Shown here one piece after another: positions 1-7,690 of a DNA stretch of 22,078 bases. Below the pieces are notes generated by a model. That model saw only the letters and a program-made list of their open reading frames with translations, did no database searches and was not told the DNA's origin. The stretch comes from a virus: positions 1-22,078 of IMG/VR virus record IMGVR_UViG_3300003690_000454; one strand, 5' to 3'. The number at the start of each line of letters is the position of its first letter. Position 1 is the stretch's first letter. Made by a program: the position numbers and the translations under genes.

Positions 1-2
1 TG

Positions 3-803
3 ACGCCGACGATGGTCAGTGCCGATGACGCGCAACTGCTCGAGTCGATGATCTACTCGGTGCAGGATGTCGCCCGCTGGTTCCGCATCCCGTTGCATAA
101 GATCGGCGAACTGACGCACGCCACATTCTCGAACATCGAACACCAGGCGCTCGAGTATGTCAGTGACACGCTGATGCCCTGGTGCGTGGCGTGGGAAGAG
201 GAGTTAGGCCGCAAGCTATTGACACCCGCCGAGCGTGCCGACGGCATCGAGATCAAGTGCAACCTGGACGCACTGCTGCGGGCAGACTCCAAAAGCCGGG
301 CAGAGTTTCACCGCGTGCTATTCAACATCGGCGCCAGGACGCCTAACGAGATCCGGCGCTTCGAGGGGCAGAACCCGAATCCAGATGAAGCATCGGACAA
401 ATATTACATCGGTGCAAATATGCTGCCGCTCGATGTGGTATCCGAGAGCGGCAATATATCCGAGGCATCGCAGGCGGCGCCGATCACCGAGGCCAGCCGA
501 CAGGCGCGGGCAGACGACCTTTGGGTCGTGATGATCGAGGCGTGCGACCGCGTGACGCGCAAGCAGATGAAAGCCGAGGAGGCAGCGCAGAAGAAGCCGC
601 AGTACCATTCCTGGTCGGATCATTTCTACGGCGAAACCTTCCCGGCATTCATGCGGCAGAACCTCACCAGCATCGCGATCGCTATCGATCCGGTGGCCGG
701 CGAGCGCATGGCGCAGGAATACATCGACCAATACTGCGAGTACCGCAACACAGTGACGCCGAAAAGCATGGCCGAACAACTGATAGGGAGACTAATACAA
801 TGA
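3..803 (+). CDS. Phage portal protein, HK97 family (C-terminal part, 5' end outside window)
   Basis: The reading frame is open from the first bases, so the gene begins upstream of the window; the first in-frame ATG is at 12 but is internal. The protein would form the dodecameric portal ring through which DNA is packaged and to which the tail is joined. The segment with SADDAQLLESMIYSVQDVAR followed by FRIPLHKIGELTHATFSNIE is the conserved clip/stem region of HK97-type portals, and LMPWCVAWEEELGRKLL is the long C-terminal helix of that family. The last 110 or so residues are family-specific and rich in charged and Ala residues. The stop overlaps the start of the protease gene (ATGA at 800-803), as in the usual portal-protease-capsid order. 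Confidence 0.9.
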   Translation, partial: TPTMVSADDAQLLESMIYSVQDVARWFRIPLHKIGELTHATFSNIEHQALEYVSDTLMPWCVAWEEELGRKLLTPAERADGIEIKCNLDALLRADSKSRAEFHRVLFNIGARTPNEIRRFEGQNPNPDEASDKYYIGANMLPLDVVSESGNISEASQAAPITEASRQARADDLWVVMIEACDRVTRKQMKAEEAAQKKPQYHSWSDHFYGETFPAFMRQNLTSIAIAIDPVAGERMAQEYIDQYCEYRNTVTPKSMAEQLIGRLIQ

Positions 804-1690
804 TACCGCACACACCTGAATGTTTTCAGAATCACCTCGGCGCCTGGGCCATCGAGCCGGCCTGGTTCAGTGGTTCGCTGAACTGGCTGCGAACGGCGGG
901 ATTCACCGCTGCAATCATTCACCGCCGGGCCGATGGTGCGCAGGCCGCTGCCGCTGGTGATCGACGATTCACCGCTTCCGGCGGCATCGCGATGATTCCG
1001 ATCTACGGGAGCATGATGAAGGGGGAGAGCAAGTTCGGCGGCACCTCGACGCAGGACACCCGCCGCGCCATCACCGCCGCTGCTGGTGACAAGTCGATCG
1101 ACGGCATCATGCTGCACATCGACTCGCCCGGCGGACACGTCGCCGGGACACAGGAGCTGGCCGACGACATCGCCGCTGCCGATAAGGTCAAGCCGGTTCA
1201 CGCGCACATCGATGACCTGGGCGCGTCGGCCGCGTACTGGGCAGGATCACAGGCCCGCAGCCTGACGATCAACGAAGCAGGCAGCGCCGGGAGTATCGGC
1301 GTATTCGCGGTGCTGTATGACACATCGGGAGCAGCCGAGGCCGAGGGCGTGAAGGTTCACGTCGTCAGCACCGGCGAGCATAAGGGCGCCGGCATCGAAG
1401 GCGCACCGATCACCGATGACCAGTTGTCCGAGTTCCAGGGGCAGGTCGATGGGATCAACGAGCTATTCCTGGCAGCGGTCAAGCGTGGCCGCAACCTGCC
1501 GATTAGTCAGGTGCGTGACCTGGCCGATGGCCGGATGCTGATGAGCCACCAGGCGCAAGCCGCCGGCCTGGTCGATGGCGTGATGCCGTTCGAGGCGGCG
1601 GTGCGCAAGCTGCAGGCGGTGGTGCGCGGCGAGAAGCGCAGCAATACTGCAGCGGCAAAGATCGCCCTGGCGAAAATCACAGGGACATAA
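800..1690 (+). CDS. S49-family (SppA/ClpP-like) prohead protease
   Basis: A 296-residue head maturation protease that would trim the capsid N-terminal region and other head proteins in the procapsid. Visible motifs are the oxyanion-region HIDSPGG (about 107-112), the nucleophile motif GASAAYWAGSQA with Ser143, and Lys195 in TGEHKGAG as the likely general base, giving the Ser-Lys dyad of signal peptide peptidase A. GSAGSIGVFAV (161-171) is also typical of phage S49 proteases. I chose ATG 800 because it overlaps the portal stop and follows AGGGAG at 785-790; the frame is open further upstream, but that part lies inside the portal gene. Position between portal and capsid supports the role. No separate scaffold gene is visible, so scaffolding may be supplied by the capsid N-terminus. 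Confidence 0.9.
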   Translation: MIPHTPECFQNHLGAWAIEPAWFSGSLNWLRTAGFTAAIIHRRADGAQAAAAGDRRFTASGGIAMIPIYGSMMKGESKFGGTSTQDTRRAITAAAGDKSIDGIMLHIDSPGGHVAGTQELADDIAAADKVKPVHAHIDDLGASAAYWAGSQARSLTINEAGSAGSIGVFAVLYDTSGAAEAEGVKVHVVSTGEHKGAGIEGAPITDDQLSEFQGQVDGINELFLAAVKRGRNLPISQVRDLADGRMLMSHQAQAAGLVDGVMPFEAAVRKLQAVVRGEKRSNTAAAKIALAKITGT

Positions 1691-1691
1691 T

Positions 1692-1720
1692 TTGCAATCG
1701 TTTTTTTGCTAACGTAGTGT
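1692..1720 (+). promoter_or_regulatory. Weak sigma70-like promoter candidate upstream of the structured leader
   Basis: TTGCAA at 1692-1697 and TAGTGT at 1715-1720 are separated by 17 nt. Matches to the consensus are 4/6 and 3/6, so this is a suggestion only. Transcription would start near 1727, just at the first hairpin. Confidence 0.25.
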
Positions 1721-1727
1721 AGAGACA

Positions 1728-1762
1728 ATGCGGGCGGGCGTGCAAAGTATACGCCGCCGCAT
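1728..1762 (+). other. GC-rich stem-loop in the protease-capsid intergenic region
   Basis: The left arm 1728-1741 (ATGCGGGCGGGCGT) pairs with the right arm 1751-1762 (ACGCCGCCGCAT) as 12 base pairs with two bulged G residues, around a 9-nt loop. The stem does not end in a T run, so it is not itself a terminator. Together with the terminator downstream it fills the only long gap in the head operon. Confidence 0.55.
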
Positions 1763-1790
1763 CCAAGGAAAAAACAACCCGGCTCAAAGT

Positions 1791-1835
1791 AAGCCTGCAC
1801 GATACACACGGTGTGTCGTTCGCAGGCTTTTTTTG
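1791..1835 (+). terminator. Rho-independent terminator upstream of the capsid gene
   Basis: AAGCCTGC (1791-1798) pairs with GCAGGCTT (1822-1829), and the inner arms CGATACAC and GTGTGTCG pair with one G-U around a three-base loop. The hairpin runs straight into seven T residues (1828-1834). It lies 28 nt before the capsid start, so capsid expression must come from read-through, antitermination or a promoter not seen here. Confidence 0.75.
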
Positions 1836-1862
1836 TGTCAAAACCACGAACGGAGAACTACA

Positions 1863-3221
1863 ATGCTGACGGAATTGCGACAGCAGATGACGGCTGCACT
1901 GGATGCCGCGCAAGCGATCCAGACGACGGCCGAAACGGATGAACGCGATATTTCAGCGGATGAACTGGACACGATCCAGGGCCATCTCGATCGCGTCGAG
2001 ACACTCAAGGCACAGGTGACGACTATCGAGCGGCTGGACGATGCAGCGGCATCGGTGACCGCACCGCGCACGCCGGCAACGGTACAGGATACGGTCACTG
2101 CCGTAGGTGACGCCGCCCAGGAATTGAGCGGCAATATCCAGACACACGACTGCCGGGCCGACAATCCGACGCATGAGTTCAATCATATGGGCGACTTCGC
2201 AACCGCTGTGTTTTCGGCAGCGCAACCCGGCACGATGGCCGATGAGCGCCTGTCGTTCTTCGCTGCTGCTGGTGATGCAAGCGGCATGAATCAGACAGTC
2301 GGTGCAGACGGTGGCTTCGGCGTTCCGCCGAGTTTCGCCAATGCGATCTGGGACGGCCTGAACGCACGTAACGACAACCTGCTGGCCCGTACCGATCAGC
2401 TCACCGTCACCGGCGAGTCGATCTCCATCCCGGCAAATGCAGAAACGTCTCGAGCTGCCGGCTCACGTTATGGCGGCGTCAGAGGCTACTGGATCAGCGA
2501 AGCCGAATCCATCACATCGTCGAATCCGACGCTGCGCATGGTCAAGGTCGAGCCGCAGCAGTTGGCTGTGTTGGTCTATGCGACGAACAAGCTGCTGACC
2601 AATAATACGGTCGCACTCGATCAGTATATCACCCGCGCCGCAATTGAAGAAATCAACTTCATGACCGGCGACGCGATTGTGAATGGTTCCGGCGCTGGCC
2701 AGCCACTCGGCTTGCTTAATTCCGGCAGCCTGGTGACGGTCGCGAAGGAGGGCAGTCAGGCGGCGGACACGTTGCTTGCGGCGAACATCGACAAGATGTG
2801 GTCGCGGTTGCATCCGAATAGCCGGGTGAATGCCGTGTGGTTGATCAATGTCGATTGCGAACCGCAACTGCAGTCACTCGTTCAGGATGCGAACGGCGGC
2901 GTGCCGTTGTTCCGCCCGGCCAACGGGATAGTCGGTCAGCAGTTGGACACGCTGAAGAACCGCCCGCTGATCCCGGTCGAGTTCTGCGCGACCATCGGCG
3001 ATGCCGGCGACATCATACTGGTTGACTTGTCCGCATACGTCAGTGGCGTGCGCGGCGGGATCGAGCAGGCTATGTCCGTGCACCTGAAGTTCGACAGTGC
3101 GCAGAGTGCCTTCCGCTTCATCTTCGAGGTGGACGGTCAACCGTACTTGAACTCGGCACTGACGCCGCTCAAGGGCAGCAACACGCTGTCCACGCACATC
3201 AACCTCGCCGTCAGAGCGTAA
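1863..3221 (+). CDS. Major capsid protein, HK97 fold
   Basis: A 452-residue capsid subunit. Residues 1-65 or so are charged and helical (MLTELRQQMTAALDAAQ onward), matching the delta/scaffolding domain that the S49 protease removes; a low-complexity Ala/Thr linker follows. The HK97 core begins near residue 140 with GMNQTVGADGGFGVP, followed by the A-domain and spine pattern, including SIPANAETSRAAGSRYGG and RGYWISEAESIT. The repeated capsid signature QPLGLLNSG is at about 278. I chose ATG 1863 because GGAGAA lies 5-10 bases upstream; the longer frame back to 1728 runs through the two hairpins and is not credible as protein. The gene follows the protease after a terminator and precedes a decoration-like gene. 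Confidence 0.92.
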   Translation: MLTELRQQMTAALDAAQAIQTTAETDERDISADELDTIQGHLDRVETLKAQVTTIERLDDAAASVTAPRTPATVQDTVTAVGDAAQELSGNIQTHDCRADNPTHEFNHMGDFATAVFSAAQPGTMADERLSFFAAAGDASGMNQTVGADGGFGVPPSFANAIWDGLNARNDNLLARTDQLTVTGESISIPANAETSRAAGSRYGGVRGYWISEAESITSSNPTLRMVKVEPQQLAVLVYATNKLLTNNTVALDQYITRAAIEEINFMTGDAIVNGSGAGQPLGLLNSGSLVTVAKEGSQAADTLLAANIDKMWSRLHPNSRVNAVWLINVDCEPQLQSLVQDANGGVPLFRPANGIVGQQLDTLKNRPLIPVEFCATIGDAGDIILVDLSAYVSGVRGGIEQAMSVHLKFDSAQSAFRFIFEVDGQPYLNSALTPLKGSNTLSTHINLAVRA

Positions 3222-3244
3222 CCACAAACACAGGAGACAATGAC

Positions 3245-3718
3245 ATGAGCGCACGTTTCAGCGAGACAGTTCATATTGTTAACGGTCTGCCGCCAGTGGC
3301 TGACGCCCTGGCCGGCACGACCAATAGCGACATCGTGAATATGGAGGGATATGGAAAATGCACCTTCATCGTTCACGGCGGCATCGGCACAACCGGCACC
3401 TCGGTATTCACCGTGCAGGCCAGCGACGATGTCAGCGCCTCGAATACGACTGCAATCAAGTTTGCATACCGTCAGATCACCAGCGGTGACACGCACGGTG
3501 CGTTGACGAATGCGAGCACATCCGGCTATACGAACACGGCGGGCAGTAACGACATCGAGATAATCGAAGTCAGCGCCGAAGACTTGAGCAGCACTGGCTA
3601 TAGCTATGTCAGGCTGCACGCAGTCGAGTCAGCGAATGATCCGGTACTGGCAGGGATTCTAATCATCCTGTCCGATCCCCGGTTCCCGCAAAGCGTGACA
3701 GATAGCGCGATCACGTAA
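3245..3718 (+). CDS. Small head protein, probable capsid decoration or head-associated protein
   Basis: A 157-residue protein directly after the capsid gene with a good AGGAG site (about 3231-3235). It is rich in Thr, Ser and Gly and reads as alternating beta strands (for example CTFIVHGGIGTTGTSVFTVQ); there is no signal peptide or TM segment. Proteins of this size and place in HK97-type phages are commonly decoration, cement or minor head proteins, so the role is inferred from position and composition. I do not recognise a named family. The gene is followed by a hairpin (3731-3778). Confidence 0.55.
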   Translation: MSARFSETVHIVNGLPPVADALAGTTNSDIVNMEGYGKCTFIVHGGIGTTGTSVFTVQASDDVSASNTTAIKFAYRQITSGDTHGALTNASTSGYTNTAGSNDIEIIEVSAEDLSSTGYSYVRLHAVESANDPVLAGILIILSDPRFPQSVTDSAIT

Positions 3719-3730
3719 ACGCAAAAGATC

Positions 3731-3778
3731 GCCGGAGTATCCTGTGAAAGGGCGTAGCCTGAGTAGCAGGACTCCGGC
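3731..3778 (+). other. Stem-loop after the decoration-like gene (weak terminator or mRNA structure)
   Basis: GCCGGAGT (3731-3738) pairs perfectly with ACTCCGGC (3771-3778), continued by CCTG and CAGG across a 2-nt bulge. The sequence after it is only moderately T-rich (ATTTATT), so termination would be partial; it could instead act as an mRNA boundary that sets capsid-gene transcript levels. Confidence 0.5.
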
Positions 3779-3804
3779 ATTTATTGTCACTGGAGGGCGG
3801 AAGC

Positions 3805-3990
3805 ATGGCAGCGAGTGTTTTTACATTCAAGAAGCGGTACACGCCAGATGCCGGCGGGCGCGAGTTCTCGGCCGGCGACAAGATCCCGGTCAAGGATATC
3901 ACGCCGGAACTCGCGAAGGTGCTGATCGATGGCGGCTACTGCACGGCCCCGAAAAAGCGGGCGGCAGCGAAGAAGACAGCGACCACATGA
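3805..3990 (+). CDS. Small hypothetical head-region protein with Lys/Ala tail
   Basis: A 61-residue protein. A TTG start 21 bases earlier is possible, but ATG 3805 follows GGAGGGCGG at 3792-3800 with good spacing. The N-terminal 45 residues form a compact pattern (ASVFTFKKRYTPDAGGREFSAGDKIPV, then LAKVLIDGGYC), with SH3-like turn residues. The last 14 residues are Lys/Ala (KKRAAAKKT), a tail often seen on small phage head proteins. Its stop overlaps the connector start. Function is not known. Confidence 0.7.
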   Translation: MAASVFTFKKRYTPDAGGREFSAGDKIPVKDITPELAKVLIDGGYCTAPKKRAAAKKTATT

Positions 3991-4808
3991 ACCTGCATCA
4001 ATCGCAGCTCGCGACCTGGTCGCCGGTCACGCTGGACGATGCGAAGCAGCATAGCCGGATCGACATCGACGACGACAACGCGCTGATCACCGCGCAACTG
4101 TCGGCAGCGGTGGTGCGTGGTGAGCATGTGACCAATCGGCAATTCGCGCCGGCGACATGGGTGCTGAAGCTCGACGCCTTTCCTGGCACCGACACAATCG
4201 AGCTGCCGAAGCCGCCGCTGCTATCTATCTCATCGATCCAGTACGTCGATACCGACGGCGCAACGCAGACATTCAGCAGCAGCGACTACAGCGCCGACCG
4301 AACAAGCGAGCCGGGACGGGTGATACTTGGCTACAGCAATTCTTGGCCGTCGGCCCGAGCGCAGCCGGACGCGATCACGATCACCTATATCGCCGGGTAT
4401 GGTTCGGTCGTGACGGCGGTCAATGCGACGAATGTCTTCACGATCGCCAGCGGCGGCAGGACGTATGCCGACAATATGCAAGTGCGGCTATTCTCGGTCG
4501 GCGGCGATGTCCCGACCGGCCTGACTGCCGACACCGCATACTACATTCGCGACGTGAGCGGCTCGACATTCAAGCTGGCGCTGACCGCCGGCGGCACTGC
4601 GATCAGCATCAGCACGGACGGAACCGGCACGATCTACATCGACGAGGTGCCGGAAATCATCAAGGCCGCAATCAAGCTGGAGGCCGCGCAGCTGTATGAG
4701 AATCGAGAAAGCTACCTGTCCGATGTTCAGGGCGCTACGCCGGTGACCAATCCGACAGCGGACGACATCTACCGACAGTTACACATTCACACGACGGAGT
4801 GGACATGA
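3987..4808 (+). CDS. Head-tail connector, HK97 gp6-like, with an inserted beta domain
   Basis: A 273-residue protein. The flanks match the phage gp6-like head-tail connector: WSPVTLDDAKQHSRIDIDDD and DNALITAQLSAAV at the N-terminus, ITITYIAGYG near 131-140, and VPEIIKAAIKLEAAQLYENR at 221-240, which in ordinary family members follows the AGYG segment directly. Here about 75 residues (about 142-218) interrupt that junction; they look like a beta-sandwich module with VPTGLTADTAYYI and STFKLALTAGGTAI. The family normally has 100-200 residues, so the insert explains the extra length. The protein would form the ring under the portal. It overlaps both neighbours by 4 bases. The insert resembles the beta domain of the next three genes. 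Confidence 0.8.
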   Translation: MNLHQSQLATWSPVTLDDAKQHSRIDIDDDNALITAQLSAAVVRGEHVTNRQFAPATWVLKLDAFPGTDTIELPKPPLLSISSIQYVDTDGATQTFSSSDYSADRTSEPGRVILGYSNSWPSARAQPDAITITYIAGYGSVVTAVNATNVFTIASGGRTYADNMQVRLFSVGGDVPTGLTADTAYYIRDVSGSTFKLALTAGGTAISISTDGTGTIYIDEVPEIIKAAIKLEAAQLYENRESYLSDVQGATPVTNPTADDIYRQLHIHTTEWT

Positions 4809-5515
4809 CGGCGATACAATATGCGACATCGCGCCGGCTCGATCAGATAATAGACAGCCAGGGTGACGGCACCGGAACAGTCAATCAAGCGCAGGGCGCG
4901 AAGACAGTTTCGGGTGCGACCAACGCCACACCGATCGTCGTGACGGCAACCTCGCACGGATACAGTGATGGTGATTTCGTGAACATTACCGGCGTCGTGG
5001 GAAACACTGCCTGCAACGATCTGCACATCATCCGAAATAAGACATCGAACACGTTCGAGCTGACGACGCCAGCGGGTGCAAACGTCGCCGGGAACGGTTC
5101 ATACTCGAGCGGCGGTGCGGCACATCTGTCATTCACCTGCAAGCCGGCAGCTGGTGAGCAGTTCTGTTTACATAAATTTACTGGATACTTTCTCGATAGC
5201 GGCATAACGGACGATCTTTACATGGCCGAGGCTGCACTGTCCGTCGGAATTAAAATCGAGATACGGCAGAACACAACGCTGGTACATACGGTATCACCGA
5301 CACCGATTAAGACGGCACCCGTCGGCTGGTCATTGGGTGCATTGCCGATGCAATTTGCCGAGTCACTGGGGAGTGCAGCGCATTCATTCGCTTGGCGTTT
5401 TTCGAGTTGTTTTATCAATCTCGACGGCGACGCAGATGATTTTTTTGTGGTTCTTCACAGCGATTCCATTGCAATCGAAGAGCAGGTAATGAGCATCCAC
5501 GGCGAGACGATATGA
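4805..5515 (+). CDS. Structural protein with E1-FCCH-like domain, tandem paralogue 1
   Basis: A 236-residue protein. ATG 4805 is used because of the ATGA overlap and the GGAG just upstream; a GTG two codons earlier is possible. Domain one (about 33-107) carries TATSHGYSDGDFVNITGVVG and then NTFELTTPAG, the pattern that phage proteins share with the FCCH domain of ubiquitin-activating E1. In phages this is a structural beta barrel and says nothing about ubiquitin. Domain two (about 108-236) contains AALSVGIKIEIRQNTT and TPIKTAPVGWSLG and ends in MSIHGETI. It is the first of three adjacent paralogues. Its N-terminal half is nearly identical in DNA to the second copy. Placement in the neck operon suggests a neck, collar or head-fibre protein; that is inference. 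Confidence 0.7.
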   Translation: MTAIQYATSRRLDQIIDSQGDGTGTVNQAQGAKTVSGATNATPIVVTATSHGYSDGDFVNITGVVGNTACNDLHIIRNKTSNTFELTTPAGANVAGNGSYSSGGAAHLSFTCKPAAGEQFCLHKFTGYFLDSGITDDLYMAEAALSVGIKIEIRQNTTLVHTVSPTPIKTAPVGWSLGALPMQFAESLGSAAHSFAWRFSSCFINLDGDADDFFVVLHSDSIAIEEQVMSIHGETI

Positions 5516-6216
5516 TCGCATATAGTCCATCCAGGCGGCTCGACCAGGTACTCGACAGCCAGGGCGACGGCACCGGAACGATTAACCAAGCACAGGGCGC
5601 GAAGACAGTTTCGGGTGCGACCAACGCCACACCGATCGTCGTGACGGCAACCTCGCACGGATACAGCGATGGTGATTTCGTGAACATTACCGGCGTCGTA
5701 GGAAACACTGCCTGCAACGATCTGCATATCATCCAGAACAAGACATCGAACACATTCGAATTAACCACACCGGCAGGAGCAAACGTCGCCGGGAACGGTT
5801 CATACTCGAGCGGCGGTGCTGCGCACTTATCGTTCGCGTGTAAGCCAGCAGCTGGTGAAACATATTGCGTGAATAGATTCACCGGATACTTCATCGACTC
5901 CAGTTCGAGGGACGACTTTTACATGAACGAGGCTGCACTGAGCGTCGGCATCAAAGTGCAGGTGCGGCAGAATACGACGCTGGAGTATACGGTATCGCCG
6001 ACACCGATCAAGACGGCTCCGGTCGGCTGGTCACTGGGTGCATTGCCGATGCAAGTGGTCGATGCAATGGGCGGCGCCGCCTATTCTTTTAATTGGATTT
6101 TCTCGAGCTGTTTGATGAATCTTGACGGCGATACAGATGATTTTTTTGTAGTCCTTCACAGCGATGCAATCGCAATCGAACAGCAACTTATGAGCATCCA
6201 CGGAGAGTCGATATGA
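5512..6216 (+). CDS. Structural protein with E1-FCCH-like domain, tandem paralogue 2
   Basis: A 234-residue paralogue of the gene before it, starting on ATG 5512 within the previous stop. From 5593 to 5734 it differs from 4892-5033 at only three bases that I can count, so this half was duplicated or converted recently. The C-terminal domain has diverged more (SSSRDDFYMNEAALSVGIKV against the first copy's SGITDDLYMAEAALSVGIKI). It keeps the shared PIKTAPVGWSLGALPMQ and IAIEQQLMSIHGESI segments. Differences cluster in the surface-like stretch before the YM(A/N)EAALSVGIK segment and in the stretch after GALPMQ. Confidence 0.7.
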   Translation: MIAYSPSRRLDQVLDSQGDGTGTINQAQGAKTVSGATNATPIVVTATSHGYSDGDFVNITGVVGNTACNDLHIIQNKTSNTFELTTPAGANVAGNGSYSSGGAAHLSFACKPAAGETYCVNRFTGYFIDSSSRDDFYMNEAALSVGIKVQVRQNTTLEYTVSPTPIKTAPVGWSLGALPMQVVDAMGGAAYSFNWIFSSCLMNLDGDTDDFFVVLHSDAIAIEQQLMSIHGESI

Positions 6217-6917
6217 TCGCATACAGTCCATCCCGCCAGTTGAGCCAGGTACTCGACAGCCAGGGCGACGGCACCGGCACGATCAACCAGGTATTCGCAG
6301 CGAAATCTATTACCGGCGCGACCAATGCCACACCGATCGTCGTCACTTCATCGAGTCATGGATACAGCGATGGTGACTTCGTGAACATCACCGGAGTCGT
6401 CGGAAACACTGCGTGTAACGATCTGCACATCGTCGCGAATAAGACGGCAAACACGTTCGAATTAACGACGCCAGCGGGTGCAGATGTCGCCGGGAACGGT
6501 TCATACTCGAGCGCCGGTGCGATACATCTGTCATTCGCCTGCAAGCCGGCGGCTGGTGAAACATTCTGCTTGCATAAGTTGAACGGATATTTTATCGATT
6601 CCGCTGCCACTCACAATCTATACATGGCCGAGGCTGCACTGAGCGTCGGCATCAAAGTGCAGGTGCGCCAGAATACGACGCTGATACATACGATCTCACC
6701 GCAGCCGATCAAGACTGCACCCGTCGGCTGGTCACTGGGCGCCGATCAAGGATCATTCGACGAAGGCATCAGCGGCGAACCGTATCAGTTCGTGTGGAGC
6801 TTCGAGGACTGCATCGTGAACATGACCGGCGATGCCAACGAGTTCTTTGTCATTCTGAATTCCGATGCGATCGCAATCGAGCAGCAGATAATGAGCGTCC
6901 ACGGAGAGTCGATCTGA
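6213..6917 (+). CDS. Structural protein with E1-FCCH-like domain, tandem paralogue 3
   Basis: A 234-residue third copy, again in ATGA overlap. It is the most diverged of the three: VFAAKSITGATNATPIVVTS replaces the AQGAKTVSGAT start of the beta domain, and the C-terminal region has GADQGSFDEGISGEPYQFVW where the others have GALPMQ. It keeps the HGYSDGDFVNITGVVGNTAC core and the ending IMSVHGESI. Its stop overlaps the ATG of the joining protein (TGATG). Confidence 0.7.
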   Translation: MIAYSPSRQLSQVLDSQGDGTGTINQVFAAKSITGATNATPIVVTSSSHGYSDGDFVNITGVVGNTACNDLHIVANKTANTFELTTPAGADVAGNGSYSSAGAIHLSFACKPAAGETFCLHKLNGYFIDSAATHNLYMAEAALSVGIKVQVRQNTTLIHTISPQPIKTAPVGWSLGADQGSFDEGISGEPYQFVWSFEDCIVNMTGDANEFFVILNSDAIAIEQQIMSVHGESI

Positions 6918-7252
6918 TGCCGTCCGCAGGGCAAATGCGAAACCGGGTCGAGGTGCAACAGGCGCAGGAAAGTGCCGACGCGCACGGGCAGACCTCTCGC
7001 GCCTGGACAACGATCGCGACACGCTGGGCATCGATTTCGTCCGAGGCCGGCGATGAAGTTCTCGAGGGCGGGCGCCAGGACGTGCGCAACACGCACAGCA
7101 TCCGAATGCGTAGCTTCCCGGCGGTGCAGGCTGACACGCACCGGCTGATCGTGCGCGGCATTGTCTACGACATTAACAGCAGCACGCACGACCGTGCCGG
7201 CAAGCAGCGCACAACTGCAATCGCAGCGACAGATACAGGCGAAACGGCATGA
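6917..7252 (+). CDS. Head-tail joining (head closure) protein
   Basis: A 111-residue protein with the pattern of the phage head-tail joining family (SPP1 gp16 / HK97 gp7 type): MRNRVEVQQAQESADAHGQT and RAWTTIATRWASISSEAGDE near the start, then TRH-like RNTHSIRMR, and RGIVYDINSSTHDRAGKQR as the final strands. It would cap the connector and retain DNA. ATG 6917 is supported by the TGATG overlap; the open frame extends upstream only as a shadow of the previous gene. Confidence 0.85.
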   Translation: MPSAGQMRNRVEVQQAQESADAHGQTSRAWTTIATRWASISSEAGDEVLEGGRQDVRNTHSIRMRSFPAVQADTHRLIVRGIVYDINSSTHDRAGKQRTTAIAATDTGETA

Positions 7253-7674
7253 CATTGAAGGACGAAATCACGCGCTATTTGAAAGGCAATGCCGGCATCG
7301 CCGCCGCTGTGGCCGGGCGCATCTTTCCCGGCCTGGCGCCGCAGTCGGCATCGCGGCCCTATTTGCTGTGGTCACGCATCGCCGATGCACCGGGGCATCA
7401 CATCGCTGCTGCATCTGATATGTCATCTGCGCTGATCCAGGTGGACGTGATGGCAGACAGCAGCATCGCAGCCGAGACAGCAGCCGAGGCGGTGCGCGAG
7501 GCGGTGGACGGTTACCACGGCACGCTGAACGACGAGTTCCAGATCGACTCGATGTGGCTCGATGCCGAGGCCGACTTCGTCGAGTCGAAGGGTGACGGCA
7601 GCGACGACAACACCTATCAAATTTCCTTATCAATCACAGTCAACTATCGGCGCACGGTGCCGGTATTCACATAA
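7249..7674 (+). CDS. Tail terminator / tail completion protein, DUF3168-like
   Basis: A 141-residue protein fitting the DUF3168 family (SPP1 gp17-like tail completion): MTLKDEITRYLKGNAGIAAA, then GRIFPGLAPQSASRPYLLWSR, then the strand ALIQVDVMAD, the helix AAETAAEAVREAVDGYHGTL, and a final YQISLSITVNYRR strand. It would form the ring that ends tail-tube growth and docks to the head. It sits immediately before the tail-tube gene, as expected, and overlaps the joining protein by 4 bases. Confidence 0.8.
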   Translation: MTLKDEITRYLKGNAGIAAAVAGRIFPGLAPQSASRPYLLWSRIADAPGHHIAAASDMSSALIQVDVMADSSIAAETAAEAVREAVDGYHGTLNDEFQIDSMWLDAEADFVESKGDGSDDNTYQISLSITVNYRRTVPVFT

Positions 7675-7690
7675 CCAAGGAGAATAGAAA

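Noticed and set aside
1728-1862. N-terminal extension of the capsid protein from an upstream start
   Set aside because: The frame is open, but it would translate both hairpins and the terminator; the good ribosome site is at ATG 1863.
4805-6917. Ubiquitin-like pathway because of the E1-FCCH pattern
   Set aside because: This beta-barrel pattern is common in phage structural proteins; no E1 adenylation domain or ubiquitin-like partner is present.
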